Part shown: in pieces, positions 1-7,998 of the stretch | Layout of the letters: each line of letters begins with the position of its first letter | How positions within the stretch are numbered: the first letter of the stretch is position 1 | From: Roseburia_C sp051879315 | Lineage (GTDB): Bacteria > Bacillota > Clostridia > Lachnospirales > Lachnospiraceae | DNA length: 36,570 nucleotides | Direction: 5' to 3' | Assembly: GCA_051879315.1 (NCBI GenBank) | Contig: JBJELW010000026.1 | Location: forward strand, 1-36,570 | Translations under genes and position numbers: made by a program | The notes under the pieces: generated by a model | Databases searched by the model: none | What the model was told of the DNA's origin: nothing | Seen by the model: the letters and a program-made list of their open reading frames with translations, nothing else

Positions 1-243
1 ACGGATGTGTATGATTTTCACTGTGGACTCCGGGGACTTACCAGAAAGGCGGTGCAGATTCTTGTTTTCCACACGAATGGTATGGAATTTGCCACGGAGA
101 TGATTGCAGAGGCGGCAGAAAATCACCTGCGTATCACACAGGCACCGGTTGTGCTGCGAAGATGTGCGTACAAGCGGGAATCGAAGCTTAGAACGGTTCA
201 AGATGGCTTTCGCCATTTGACATATATTATGAAACAAAATTAA
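1..243 (+). CDS. family 2 glycosyltransferase, C-terminal fragment
   Basis: The window starts inside this gene, so only about the last 80 codons are present and the start is missing. The visible peptide opens with DFHCGLRG, continues with a GMEFATEMI segment and closes with a basic K-LRTVQDGFRHL stretch. That order matches the acceptor-side part of polyprenyl-phosphate (dolichol-phosphate mannose synthase-like) GT2 enzymes, which load a sugar from a nucleotide donor onto a lipid carrier at the inner membrane face. The final residues carry no membrane segment, so this looks like the short soluble type without a C-terminal GtrA-like domain. Only 25 bases separate it from the next surface-protein gene, with no terminator or promoter seen between, so co-transcription is likely. 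Donor and acceptor cannot be told from the fragment. Confidence 0.7.
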   Translation, partial: TDVYDFHCGLRGLTRKAVQILVFHTNGMEFATEMIAEAAENHLRITQAPVVLRRCAYKRESKLRTVQDGFRHLTYIMKQN

Positions 244-268
244 AAAAATCTTTTTAGGAGGAGAAAAC

Positions 269-1819
269 ATGAACAGAGAAGTGAAAAAGAGAAAAAAGAG
301 GTTTTGGGCGCTGTGCCTGGCGATGGCTGTAATATTGTCTCAGGTTGTGCCACTGAATACGTTGGCGGCGACGTATACAGCAAATGATGCCTGTGATGAA
401 ATTCGGGATGAAAATAATGCAGAAGTGCAATCTCTGCAACCGGGAGATAAGGTTCAGTATAATAAATATTCTTATGATGAGGAATGCATTATTACGTATC
501 AAGATAGTGATGGTAGCGTGCTTCGTAAAGTAACGTGTGAGATTCCAGCTAATTCAGATGGTGAGATAGAGGTAAAAAAATATTCAGATGTTTCGCCGGA
601 TTCAACACGTTCGGCTGAGCAATTAGATGAGCAATTAAAAGAATGGAAGATAACCTATGTGAACGTGGGATCAGGTGATATATTAAAGGACATGACTTTG
701 CAAGCAGAACTATACACCCAGTCAGACATCACTTACATTCTGAACGGTGGAACCAATGACTCCGCAAACCCCAGTATATATTATGAGGGAAAGGAAGCGA
801 TTACACTGGCAGATGCTACCAGAGAAGGATATACCTTTGAGGGCTGGTATAGTAATTCGGATTTCTCCGGTTCAAAAGTAACTTCCATCCCGGTTACGCA
901 GACGGGAAACGTGACCTTATATGCGAAGTTTACACGGAACACTTACAGTATCAGCTATAACCTGGATGGAGGAACCAACGCATCTGCCAATCCCGACAGC
1001 TATACCTATGAAACCGGAGTGGCAAGCTTTGCAGATGCAAGCAAGACCGGTTATACCTTTGAAGGCTGGTATAGCGATGCGGCCTTTACCACAAAGGTGA
1101 CATCTATTTCCGCTACCCAGACCGGGAACATCACACTGTATGCAAAATTTACAGCAAATACCTATAACATTACTTACAATCTGGACGGAGGAACCAATGT
1201 ATCAGATAATCCTGCCAGCTACACCTATGGAACAGGGGTGACCAGCCTGGCTGACGCAAGTAAAGAGGGATATACCTTTGCTGGCTGGTACAGTGATTCG
1301 GCCTTCACCACAAAGGTGACTTCCATTTCAAGCACTCAGACCGGGAATGTGACATTATATGCAAAGTTTACCAAAAATGAGAATCAGGCTAAGACTTACA
1401 GCATGCTGGATGGTGCAAACGGCACATGGACTCTTGGAAATACCGGAACTCTTACCTTCCGGGGAGATGGAGAGTTTTCAAAGTTTACGGAAGTAAAGGT
1501 GGATGGCAAGACCGTTGACAAGGGAAATTATGACTCTAAGGAAGGTTCCACCATTGTTTCTTTGAAGGATAGTTACCTGAATACACTTTCAGTGGGAACC
1601 CATACTTTTGAGATGGCATGGACGGACGGCTCCGCATCTACAAGCTTTACCGTTGTGGAAGCAACACCTGCAGAGCCGGAACAAACAGAAGAACAGGTAC
1701 AAACCACAGCACCCGTTACCGGAGACAGCACACCGTTTGGTGTCTTATTTGCTGTTGTACTTCTTTCCGGAACAGGCCTGATTCTCATAGGAACAAAAAG
1801 AATCAAAAAACGCAGCTGA
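269..1819 (+). CDS. wall-anchored surface protein with three InlB-type repeats
   Basis: A 516-residue exported protein. Residues 1-34 form a signal peptide (basic start, hydrophobic core, cut likely near TLAA-TYT). An unassigned N-terminal region follows to about 150. Three near-identical 73-residue units (151-223, 224-296, 297-369) carry the GYTFEGWY and VTLYAKF hallmarks of Listeria-Bacteroides (InlB B, Flg_new) repeats. Residues about 375-462 resemble an X2-like Ig-type domain (GTLTFRGDGEF...VDGKTVD...SLGTHTFE style). A short Glu/Gln/Thr spacer leads to PVTGD, a hydrophobic stretch and a KRIKKRS tail, a sortase signal of P-x-T-G-D type rather than LPXTG. An AGGAGG site lies 6 bases before the ATG. 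The role is probably adhesion or a structural surface function; no enzyme domain was seen. Confidence 0.85.
   Translation: MNREVKKRKKRFWALCLAMAVILSQVVPLNTLAATYTANDACDEIRDENNAEVQSLQPGDKVQYNKYSYDEECIITYQDSDGSVLRKVTCEIPANSDGEIEVKKYSDVSPDSTRSAEQLDEQLKEWKITYVNVGSGDILKDMTLQAELYTQSDITYILNGGTNDSANPSIYYEGKEAITLADATREGYTFEGWYSNSDFSGSKVTSIPVTQTGNVTLYAKFTRNTYSISYNLDGGTNASANPDSYTYETGVASFADASKTGYTFEGWYSDAAFTTKVTSISATQTGNITLYAKFTANTYNITYNLDGGTNVSDNPASYTYGTGVTSLADASKEGYTFAGWYSDSAFTTKVTSISSTQTGNVTLYAKFTKNENQAKTYSMLDGANGTWTLGNTGTLTFRGDGEFSKFTEVKVDGKTVDKGNYDSKEGSTIVSLKDSYLNTLSVGTHTFEMAWTDGSASTSFTVVEATPAEPEQTEEQVQTTAPVTGDSTPFGVLFAVVLLSGTGLILIGTKRIKKRS
719..1375 (+). repeat. three tandem 219-bp units encoding InlB-type repeats
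   Basis: Units at 719-937, 938-1156 and 1157-1375 have exactly the same length in frame. Units 2 and 3 are closest to each other; unit 1 is the most divergent and has a different start (DITYILNGG against NITYNLDGG). Equal length and in-frame arrangement make copy-number change by recombination possible. Confidence 0.85.
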
Positions 1820-1906
1820 AATTTATAGGGGACGATGTTATAAGAATATCGAAATAAAAGCTGACTACTAATAAGCGAAACTAATAAAAAATATTACTAT
1901 ATATAA

Positions 1907-1936
1907 TTGGCATTTCTTAGTGTTTCAATGTAAAAT
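1907..1936 (+). promoter_or_regulatory. promoter for purM-purN-purD
   Basis: TTGGCA (1907-1912), an 18-base spacer and TAAAAT (1931-1936) lie about 70 bases before the purM start. No riboswitch-like fold was recognised in the short leader, so the purine control is not explained by the visible sequence. Confidence 0.5.
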
Positions 1937-2005
1937 AGAGTGGTAAAATCCTTAAGGGGATTTGGGATAAACGAAGATAATGTCATTAAGTATGGAGGAA
2001 AAGTA

Positions 2006-3031
2006 ATGGATTACAAGAACGCTGGAGTAGATATTGAAGCAGGATACAAGTCTGTGGAGCTGATGAAAGTGTATGTGAAGGGAACCATGCGCAAGGAGGT
2101 TCTGACGAACCTGGGCGGATTTTCCGGAGCATTTTCCATGGAGGCTTTTAAGAATATGGAAAAGCCCACATTGGTGTCCGGTACAGACGGAGTGGGAACC
2201 AAGATTAAGCTGGCCTTTGTTTTGGATAAGCATGATACCATCGGTATTGACTGCGTGGCTATGTGTGTGAATGATATTGCCTGCGCCGGCGGAGAACCAT
2301 TATTTTTCTTAGATTATATTGCATGCGGCAAGAACTATCCCGAGAAGATTGCCACCATCGTGAAGGGTGTGGCAGAGGGATGTAAGCAGTCCGACTGTGC
2401 CCTGATCGGTGGCGAGACGGCAGAGCATCCGGATCTGATGCCGGAGGATGAGTACGATCTGGCAGGTTTTGCTGTGGGTATCGTGGATGAGAAGGATATC
2501 ATCACAGGAAATGATCTGGCAGAGGGAGATGTGCTCATCGGTATGGCAAGCACCGGCGTACATTCCAACGGATTCTCCCTGGTAAGAAAAATCTTTAAAA
2601 TGGATGAGGAATCATTAAATACCTACTATGATGAGCTGGGAACCACTTTGGGGGAGGCACTTTTAGCACCCACCAGAATCTATGTGAAGGCTCTGCGCTC
2701 CATCAAGGAGGCAGGCGTCCGGGTAAAGGCCTGCAGTCATATTACCGGAGGCGGTTTTTATGAGAACGTACCCAGAATGCTTCCGGAAGGCAAGCATGCA
2801 GTGATTGAGAAGAACAGCTATCCCATTCCGCCCATCTTTACCCTGATGGCAAAAGAGGGAAATGTGGAGGAGCATATGATGTACAACACTTACAATATGG
2901 GGCTTGGTATGGTACTGGCAGTGGATCCTGCCGATGTGGATAAGGCCATGGAAGCCATCAAGGCAGCAGGGGATACCCCTTACGTGGTAGGTAAGATCAC
3001 AAACGGCGAGAAGGGTGTTACATTATGCTAG
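2006..3031 (+). CDS. purM: phosphoribosylformylglycinamidine cyclo-ligase (AIR synthase)
   Basis: Converts FGAM to AIR with ATP in de novo purine synthesis in the cytoplasm. The 341-residue length is normal for PurM. Visible marks are the N-terminal DYKNAGVDIEAG, the SGTDGVGTK-type loop, the VNDIACAGGEPLFFLDY segment, GGETAEHPDLM, and HITGGGFYENVPRMLP near the C-terminus. The start at 2006 is chosen because GGAGGAA stands 6 bases before it and the protein then begins at the family-typical MDYKNAG; an upstream in-frame GTG at 1940 would add 22 unmatched residues. The stop codon overlaps the purN start by 7 bases, so the two are translated in succession. Confidence 0.97.
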   Translation: MDYKNAGVDIEAGYKSVELMKVYVKGTMRKEVLTNLGGFSGAFSMEAFKNMEKPTLVSGTDGVGTKIKLAFVLDKHDTIGIDCVAMCVNDIACAGGEPLFFLDYIACGKNYPEKIATIVKGVAEGCKQSDCALIGGETAEHPDLMPEDEYDLAGFAVGIVDEKDIITGNDLAEGDVLIGMASTGVHSNGFSLVRKIFKMDEESLNTYYDELGTTLGEALLAPTRIYVKALRSIKEAGVRVKACSHITGGGFYENVPRMLPEGKHAVIEKNSYPIPPIFTLMAKEGNVEEHMMYNTYNMGLGMVLAVDPADVDKAMEAIKAAGDTPYVVGKITNGEKGVTLC

Positions 3032-3657
3032 ATAAGTTAAAGATTGCGGTATTGGTATCCGGTGGTGGAACCAATCTGCAGGCTATTATGGATGCCATGG
3101 ACAACGGCAGCATTACCAATGCGGAGATCAAAGTGGTCATCAGCAACAATAAAAATGCCTACGCTTTGGAGCGGGCAGCGGGAAAGGGGATCGAGCATCT
3201 GTGCATTTCCCCTAAGGACTATCCCGACCGGGCTGCGTTCAACGCGGATTTTTTGGAGAAGCTTAACAGTTACCAGGTGGATTTGGTGGTGCTGGCAGGA
3301 TTCCTGGTGGTGATTCCTCCGGAGATGATTGCACAGTACAAGAACCGCATCATCAACATTCATCCTTCGCTGATTCCGTCTTTCTGTGGAACCGGTTATT
3401 ATGGGCTGAAGGTGCATGAGGGCGTGCTGTCCCGGGGCGTGAAGGTCACCGGAGCCACGGTGCATTTTGTGGATGAGGGAACGGATACCGGCCCCATTAT
3501 CCTGCAGAAGGCAGTGGCGGTGGAGCAGGACGATACGCCGGAGAGTTTGCAGCGCCGTGTCATGGAGCAGGCAGAGTGGAAGATTCTGCCGGAGGCCATC
3601 AACCTCATTGCGAACGGCAAGGTAACCGTGGTGGACGGAAAGGTCCGCATACAGTAG
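3025..3657 (+). CDS. purN: phosphoribosylglycinamide formyltransferase (GAR transformylase)
   Basis: Transfers the formyl group of 10-formyltetrahydrofolate to GAR, the third purine step. The 210-residue product has the KIAVLVSGGGTNLQAI nucleotide-binding start, the catalytic Asn-His region INIHPSLIPSF with Asn and His present, and the ATVHFVDEGTDTGPII segment carrying the catalytic Asp. It starts inside purM (ATG at 3025, purM stop at 3029-3031), which is typical of translational coupling. purD follows after 25 bases with its own GGGAGG site. Its folate cofactor links it with folA and thyA further downstream. Confidence 0.97.
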   Translation: MLDKLKIAVLVSGGGTNLQAIMDAMDNGSITNAEIKVVISNNKNAYALERAAGKGIEHLCISPKDYPDRAAFNADFLEKLNSYQVDLVVLAGFLVVIPPEMIAQYKNRIINIHPSLIPSFCGTGYYGLKVHEGVLSRGVKVTGATVHFVDEGTDTGPIILQKAVAVEQDDTPESLQRRVMEQAEWKILPEAINLIANGKVTVVDGKVRIQ

Positions 3658-3682
3658 ATTATTACTTAAGGGAGGCTCACAG

Positions 3683-4957
3683 ATGAAAGTATTGGTAGTA
3701 GGAAGCGGCGGCAGAGAGCATGCCATTGTCACCAGTGTGGCAAAAAGCAGCCGTGTAGATAAGATATATTGTGCTCCAGGAAATGCCGGTATCGCAGCTC
3801 TGGCAGAGTGTGTGCCCATCGGTGCCATGGAGTTTGACAAGCTGGTGGCATTTGCAAAGGAAAAGGAAATCGATTTTACCATCATCGGCATGGATGATCC
3901 CCTGGTGGGTGGTATCGTGGATGTGTTCGAGGCAGAGGGCCTAAAGGTATTTGGCCCCAGAAAGAACGCGGCCATCCTGGAGGGCTCCAAGGCATTTTCC
4001 AAGGATCTGATGAAAAAGTACAACATCCCCACCGCAGGCTACGAGACCTTTGACGATCCCAAGGCAGCGCTGGCATACTTAGAGACAGCAAAGATGCCCA
4101 TCGTATTAAAGGCGGATGGACTGGCTTTGGGTAAGGGTGTGCTGATTTGCAATACCTTGGATGAGGCAAAGGCCGGAGTGAAGGAAATCATGGAGGATAA
4201 GAAATTTGGCTCTGCCGGAAACCATATGGTGGTGGAAGAGTTTATGACGGGCCGCGAGGTATCCGTATTGTCCTTCGTGGATGGTAAGACCATTCAGATC
4301 ATGTCCTCTGCACAGGATCACAAGCGTGCCAAGGACGGAGATCAGGGATTAAACACCGGAGGTATGGGTAATTTTTCGCCCAGTCCCTTCTATACCGAGG
4401 AAGTGGATGCCTTCTGTAAAAAATATATTTATCAGCCCACTGTGGATGCCATGGCGGCTGAGGGAAGACCCTTTACCGGCGTTATCTTCTTTGGCCTGAT
4501 GCTGACTGAGGAGGGACCCAAGGTGTTAGAGTACAATGCCCGGTTTGGCGATCCGGAGGCACAGGTGGTGCTGCCCCGTATGAAGAATGATATCATCGAT
4601 GTGATGGAAGCCTGCGTGGATGGCAAGCTGGATACCATCGATCTGCAGTTTGAGGACAACGCAGCTGTCTGTGTGGTACTGGCATCTGACGGATATCCGG
4701 TGGCATACGAGAAGGGCTTTGAAATTACAGGTCTGGAGAATTTTGATGGAAAGGATGGTTACTACTGTTTCCATGCCGGCACAAAATTCAATGACGCAGG
4801 AAAGATCGTAACCAACGGTGGACGTGTGCTGGGTATCACCGCAAAGGGCGCTACCCTGAAGGAAGCCAGAGCCAATGCTTACGAGGCCACCGAGTGGGTG
4901 AACTTCGATAACAAATACATGCGCCATGACATCGGAAAGGCCATTGATGAGGCGTAG
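3683..4957 (+). CDS. purD: phosphoribosylamine-glycine ligase (GAR synthetase)
   Basis: An ATP-grasp ligase joining glycine to phosphoribosylamine to give GAR, the second purine step. The 424-residue protein starts with the family signature MKVLVVGSGGREHAI, has the ATP-grasp core (PIVLKADGLALGKGV, then EEFMTGREVSVLSFVDG) and the metal/substrate loop LEYNARFGDPEAQV. The C-terminal domain ends with a GRVLGITAKG segment as usual. GGGAGG lies 10 bases before the start. It is the last gene of the purM-purN-purD run; the gene order differs from the pathway order, which is common. Confidence 0.97.
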   Translation: MKVLVVGSGGREHAIVTSVAKSSRVDKIYCAPGNAGIAALAECVPIGAMEFDKLVAFAKEKEIDFTIIGMDDPLVGGIVDVFEAEGLKVFGPRKNAAILEGSKAFSKDLMKKYNIPTAGYETFDDPKAALAYLETAKMPIVLKADGLALGKGVLICNTLDEAKAGVKEIMEDKKFGSAGNHMVVEEFMTGREVSVLSFVDGKTIQIMSSAQDHKRAKDGDQGLNTGGMGNFSPSPFYTEEVDAFCKKYIYQPTVDAMAAEGRPFTGVIFFGLMLTEEGPKVLEYNARFGDPEAQVVLPRMKNDIIDVMEACVDGKLDTIDLQFEDNAAVCVVLASDGYPVAYEKGFEITGLENFDGKDGYYCFHAGTKFNDAGKIVTNGGRVLGITAKGATLKEARANAYEATEWVNFDNKYMRHDIGKAIDEA

Positions 4958-5055
4958 ATAGTGTAAAATAGACCCTTTTGGATATGCATTTCCGAGGATG
5001 AATTTGTTGAGGAATACTTTTCGAAAAGGGACAGAAAAGGGAAATAAAAAGCGCT

Positions 5056-5092
5056 AAAAAATGTCTTCTGCTGTGAGCAGGGGACATTTTTT
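5056..5092 (+). terminator. terminator after purD
   Basis: AAAAAATGTC at 5056-5065 pairs with GACATTTTTT at 5083-5092, and inside it CTGCT pairs with AGCAG around a GTG loop; two wobble pairs join the arms. The A-run and T-run on either side make it able to act in both directions. Confidence 0.85.
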
Positions 5093-5122
5093 ATCTGATT
5101 TGCCATTGCGTTGGATACCACA

Positions 5123-5340
5123 ATGCCCCGCAAAGCTCAGTGTAGAGGGCGGGACAGATGATGGAACGGAGAAAGCGGGGCATGAGAGTGGAAAAATGAG
5201 CTGTCATGCCCCGCCTGTAGGAATGGCAGAGTCGAAAAGAAAGAAAAGCGGGGCATAGGAGTGGAAAAATGAGCTGTCATGCCCCGCCTGTAGGGATGGC
5301 AGAGTCGAAAAGAAAGAAAAGCGGGGCATAGGGCACCGAA
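5123..5340. repeat. 73-nt tandem repeat with alternating GC-rich hairpin arms
   Basis: Two almost identical 73-nt units occupy 5175-5247 and 5248-5320, and a third begins at 5321 and breaks off after GCGGGGCAT. Each unit contains GCGGGGCAT and, 21-22 bases further, ATGCCCCGC, so each can fold into a GC-rich hairpin. An additional ATGCCCCGC arm stands upstream at 5123-5131. The units also share a GGCAGAGTCGAAAAG segment followed by an A/G-rich tail. No gene is credible here. The array lies between the purD terminator and the thyA promoter. Confidence 0.8.
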
Positions 5341-5395
5341 TGGAGAAGGACAGGATTATTAGTAAAGTGATTAGAAAAGTGGTTAAATCATGCAC

Positions 5396-5424
5396 TTGAA
5401 CAATCCATAAAAATTCGCTACAAT
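5396..5424 (+). promoter_or_regulatory. promoter for the thyA operon
   Basis: TTGAAC (5396-5401), a 17-base spacer and TACAAT (5419-5424). It lies about 165 bases before the thyA start, leaving a leader that contains the 15-nt repeats at 5492-5551. Confidence 0.65.
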
Positions 5425-5491
5425 ATAAGGAATTCGTGTCCTGTGATATCAGTTTGGGAAAAAGCGGAAAGTGGGATATCCGGGACAACAG

Positions 5492-5551
5492 AAAAAGCTT
5501 CAAAGGAAAAAGCTTCAAAAGAAAAAGCTTCAACACAAAAAGATTCGGCAG
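5492..5551 (+). repeat. four 15-nt tandem repeats in the thyA leader
   Basis: Units begin at 5492, 5507, 5522 and 5537, each opening with AAAAAGCTTC (AAAAAGATTC in the fourth) followed by five variable bases. The frame through them is open and joins thyA, but it would give a repetitive Lys/Leu/Gln leader peptide, so the segment is taken as untranslated leader. Confidence 0.75.
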
Positions 5552-5587
5552 AAAATGATTGAGAAGAGCAGCAGGAGGAGAACCGTC

Positions 5588-6436
5588 ATGAGCATGGCAG
5601 ATCAGATTTTTATCGACATGTGCAAAGATATATTGGAAAACGGTGTCAGCACAGAGGGGGAGAAGGTGCGTCCCCACTGGGAAGACGGTAGCAGCGCCTA
5701 CACCATTAAAAAGTTCGGTGTGGTGAACCGCTACGATCTCTCTAAGGAGTTTCCCGCCATTACTTTGCGGAAAACTGCCATTAAGAGCTGCACGGATGAG
5801 ATGCTGTGGATCTGGCAGAAAAAGTCCAACAACGTGCACGATCTCCACAGTCATATCTGGGACGAATGGGCAGATGAGACCGGTTCCATCGGAAAAGCCT
5901 ACGGCTACCAGATGGGAGTCAAGCACAAGTATAAGGAGGGCATGTTTGACCAGGTGGACCGGGTGATCTACGATCTGAAAAATAACCCTTTCAGCCGAAG
6001 AATCATGACAAATATTTATGTGCATCAGGATCTGTCAGAGATGAACCTGTATCCCTGTGCTTACAGCATGACCTTTAATGTAACCCAGAAGAAGGGGGAC
6101 GAGAAACTGACACTGAATGCGATTTTAAATCAGCGTTCCCAGGACATTCTCACCGCAAACAACTGGAATGTTTGCCAATATGCTGTGCTGGTGCACATGC
6201 TGGCTCAGGTCTGCGATATGCAGGTGGGTGAGCTGGTGCATGTGATTGCGGATGCCCATATCTATGACCGTCATATTCCCATTGTGGAGGAGCTGATTAA
6301 ACGTCCCACTTATGACGCACCCACATTCTGGCTGAATCCGGATGTGAAGAACTTTTATGAATTTACCCGGGAAGATGTCCGGTTGGACAATTACGTCACC
6401 GGACCACAGGTTACCAACATTCCTGTGGCGGTATAA
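5588..6436 (+). CDS. thyA: thymidylate synthase
   Basis: Methylates dUMP to dTMP using methylenetetrahydrofolate and releases dihydrofolate. The start at 5588 is set by AGGAGGAG 7 bases upstream; the product is 282 residues. The catalytic Cys157 sits in LYPCAYSMTF, the phosphate-binding RRI is at 138-140, the NQRSQDI segment at 181-187 and the DAHIYDRH dUMP loop at 222-229. Compared with the classical enzyme, the residue after the catalytic Cys is Ala rather than His and the conserved FN segment is replaced by NNWN, so this is a divergent branch. folA follows directly and regenerates the folate. A longer in-frame reading from 5471 is rejected because it encodes only the leader repeats. Confidence 0.93.
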   Translation: MSMADQIFIDMCKDILENGVSTEGEKVRPHWEDGSSAYTIKKFGVVNRYDLSKEFPAITLRKTAIKSCTDEMLWIWQKKSNNVHDLHSHIWDEWADETGSIGKAYGYQMGVKHKYKEGMFDQVDRVIYDLKNNPFSRRIMTNIYVHQDLSEMNLYPCAYSMTFNVTQKKGDEKLTLNAILNQRSQDILTANNWNVCQYAVLVHMLAQVCDMQVGELVHVIADAHIYDRHIPIVEELIKRPTYDAPTFWLNPDVKNFYEFTREDVRLDNYVTGPQVTNIPVAV

Positions 6437-6473
6437 AAGGTGGCGACACTCATGCCAGGATAAGGAGGAAAAT

Positions 6474-6965
6474 ATGAATCTGATTGCAGCGGTGGATGCC
6501 AACTGGGGCATCGGCTATAAAAATAAGTTACTGGTCAGTATTCCTGACGATATGAAATTTTTCCGTGAGACTACCACAGGTAAAGTGGTGGTGATGGGCA
6601 GAAAAACATTAGAGAGTTTTCCAAATGGAAAGCCGTTAAAGAACCGGGTCAACATTGTCCTCACCAAGGATCCCCGGTATCAGGTGGAAGGGGCCATTGT
6701 AGTTCATGATATGGATGAACTTCACGCAGAACTGGCAAAATATCCCAGCGAGGATATTTACGTCATCGGCGGAGAGAGTATCTACCGGCAGCTGGTGGAT
6801 GAGTGTGATGTGGCCCATATTACCAAGATCGATTTTTCCTATGTGGCGGATGCTTATTTTCCCAATCTGGATGAGAAGGAAGAATGGGTCATCACGGAGG
6901 ACAGTGACGAGCAGACCTATTTCGATCTGGAGTATTATTTCTTAAAGTACGAAAGAAAGCGTTAG
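6474..6965 (+). CDS. folA: dihydrofolate reductase
   Basis: Reduces dihydrofolate to tetrahydrofolate with NADPH, recycling the folate oxidised by thymidylate synthase. The 163-residue length is standard. Marks: AAVDANWGIGYKNKL at the N-terminus, the catalytic Asp26 in SIPDDMKFF, the VVVMGRKTLESFP cofactor segment and IYVIGGESIYRQL near the middle. The start at 6474 has AAGGAGG 6-7 bases upstream; an in-frame extension from 6357 would overlap thyA. It lies 37 bases after thyA, and the next gene begins 2 bases after its stop, so it is inside one operon. Confidence 0.96.
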   Translation: MNLIAAVDANWGIGYKNKLLVSIPDDMKFFRETTTGKVVVMGRKTLESFPNGKPLKNRVNIVLTKDPRYQVEGAIVVHDMDELHAELAKYPSEDIYVIGGESIYRQLVDECDVAHITKIDFSYVADAYFPNLDEKEEWVITEDSDEQTYFDLEYYFLKYERKR

Positions 6966-6967
6966 CA

Positions 6968-7927
6968 ATGAGCAATTTACTGTTTAGCTTGAATGTCACC
7001 CTGCCGATTTTTTTAGTGATGGTGCTGGGCTATGTACTAAAACAAATGGGTATGCTAAATGACAATTTTGTCTCGGTGGCGAATAAATTTAATTTCAAAG
7101 TGACATTACCCTTTATGTTGTTTCGGGATATTTCCTCTGTGGATATCCGCCAGGTCTTTGATGTAAAATACGTGCTGTTTTGTGCGTTGGCCAGCACAGC
7201 CTGTTTCTGGCTGATCTGGGGATTGACGAAGCTTTTCTTAAAGGATAAATCCCTGCGGGGAGCCTTTGTGCAGGGCTCTTTCCGCAGTAGTGCGGCGGTG
7301 ATGGGTCTGGCTTTTATCCAGAATATTTACGGAGAATCTGCCATGGGCCCGCTGATGATCATCGGTGCGGTGCCGCTGTACAATATTTTCTCCGTCATCG
7401 TGCTGACCTTTGAGGCACAGCCGGAGGAAGGGGCAGAGGGCAAGCGGGATTTGAGCAAAATCAAGGAGGCCTGTCTCAATATTTTAAAAAATCCCATTAT
7501 TATTGCCATATTGCTGGGGTTGATAGTGGCTCTTATCGGCATAGACTTTCCGGTGCTGATAGACTCCACCATCGATAGCGTGGCCAAAATGGCCACACCG
7601 CTGGCACTGGTAGCGCTGGGTGCCGGATTTGAGGGCAGGAAAGCGCTGGCAAAGATGAAACCAACTCTGTGGGCAGCCTTTATCAAGCTCATTGCGCAGC
7701 CGGCATTGCTGCTGCCTCTTGCAGTATGGATGGGTTTCACCGGGGAAAAAATGATTGGAATTTTGATTATGCTGGCATCCCCCACAACACCCAGCTGTTA
7801 CATAATGGCAAAAAATATGCGAAACGACGGTGTTCTGACCGCAAGTATCGTGGTCACCACAACACTTTTAGGCGCATTCACCCTGACCGCATGGATTTTT
7901 ATTTTGCGGAGCCTTGGGTTTATCTAG
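6968..7927 (+). CDS. AEC-family (auxin efflux carrier-like) membrane transporter
   Basis: A 319-residue polytopic inner-membrane protein with about ten hydrophobic segments arranged as two five-helix halves. The beginning (LPIFLVMVLGYVLKQMGMLND) and the glycine- and proline-containing segment near the end (ASPTTPSCYIMAKNM) fit the AEC/bile-acid-sodium-symporter superfamily. Members move small organic anions such as malate or unknown metabolites; the substrate cannot be read from the sequence. It starts 2 bases after folA and stands before ilvB, so it is probably in the same transcript, and export or uptake of an amino-acid-related acid is possible but only inferred. No clear ribosome site is seen, and translation may depend on folA. 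Confidence 0.85.
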   Translation: MSNLLFSLNVTLPIFLVMVLGYVLKQMGMLNDNFVSVANKFNFKVTLPFMLFRDISSVDIRQVFDVKYVLFCALASTACFWLIWGLTKLFLKDKSLRGAFVQGSFRSSAAVMGLAFIQNIYGESAMGPLMIIGAVPLYNIFSVIVLTFEAQPEEGAEGKRDLSKIKEACLNILKNPIIIAILLGLIVALIGIDFPVLIDSTIDSVAKMATPLALVALGAGFEGRKALAKMKPTLWAAFIKLIAQPALLLPLAVWMGFTGEKMIGILIMLASPTTPSCYIMAKNMRNDGVLTASIVVTTTLLGAFTLTAWIFILRSLGFI

Positions 7928-7998
7928 AAGGAACGAAGTTCATAATTAAGAATGCGTTCCGACGATTTGACAGAAAAATCTTAAACTAGGAGGATCAC

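Noticed and set aside
1820..2005. Purine or PRPP riboswitch before purM
   Set aside because: No conserved core or convincing terminator/antiterminator pair could be seen; only a promoter is supported.
5175..5329. CRISPR-like array
   Set aside because: The 73-nt units repeat as a whole with no variable spacers, and no cas gene is near.
5204..6025. A 273-codon minus-strand frame opposite thyA
   Set aside because: It is the antisense shadow of thyA and the repeat region, with no domain or ribosome site.
7928..7998. Separate promoter or T-box leader for ilvB
   Set aside because: TTGACA at 7967-7972 would place its -10 box inside the ribosome site, and the 71-base gap is too short for a T-box. 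The GGAACG/CGTTCC hairpin has no T-run.
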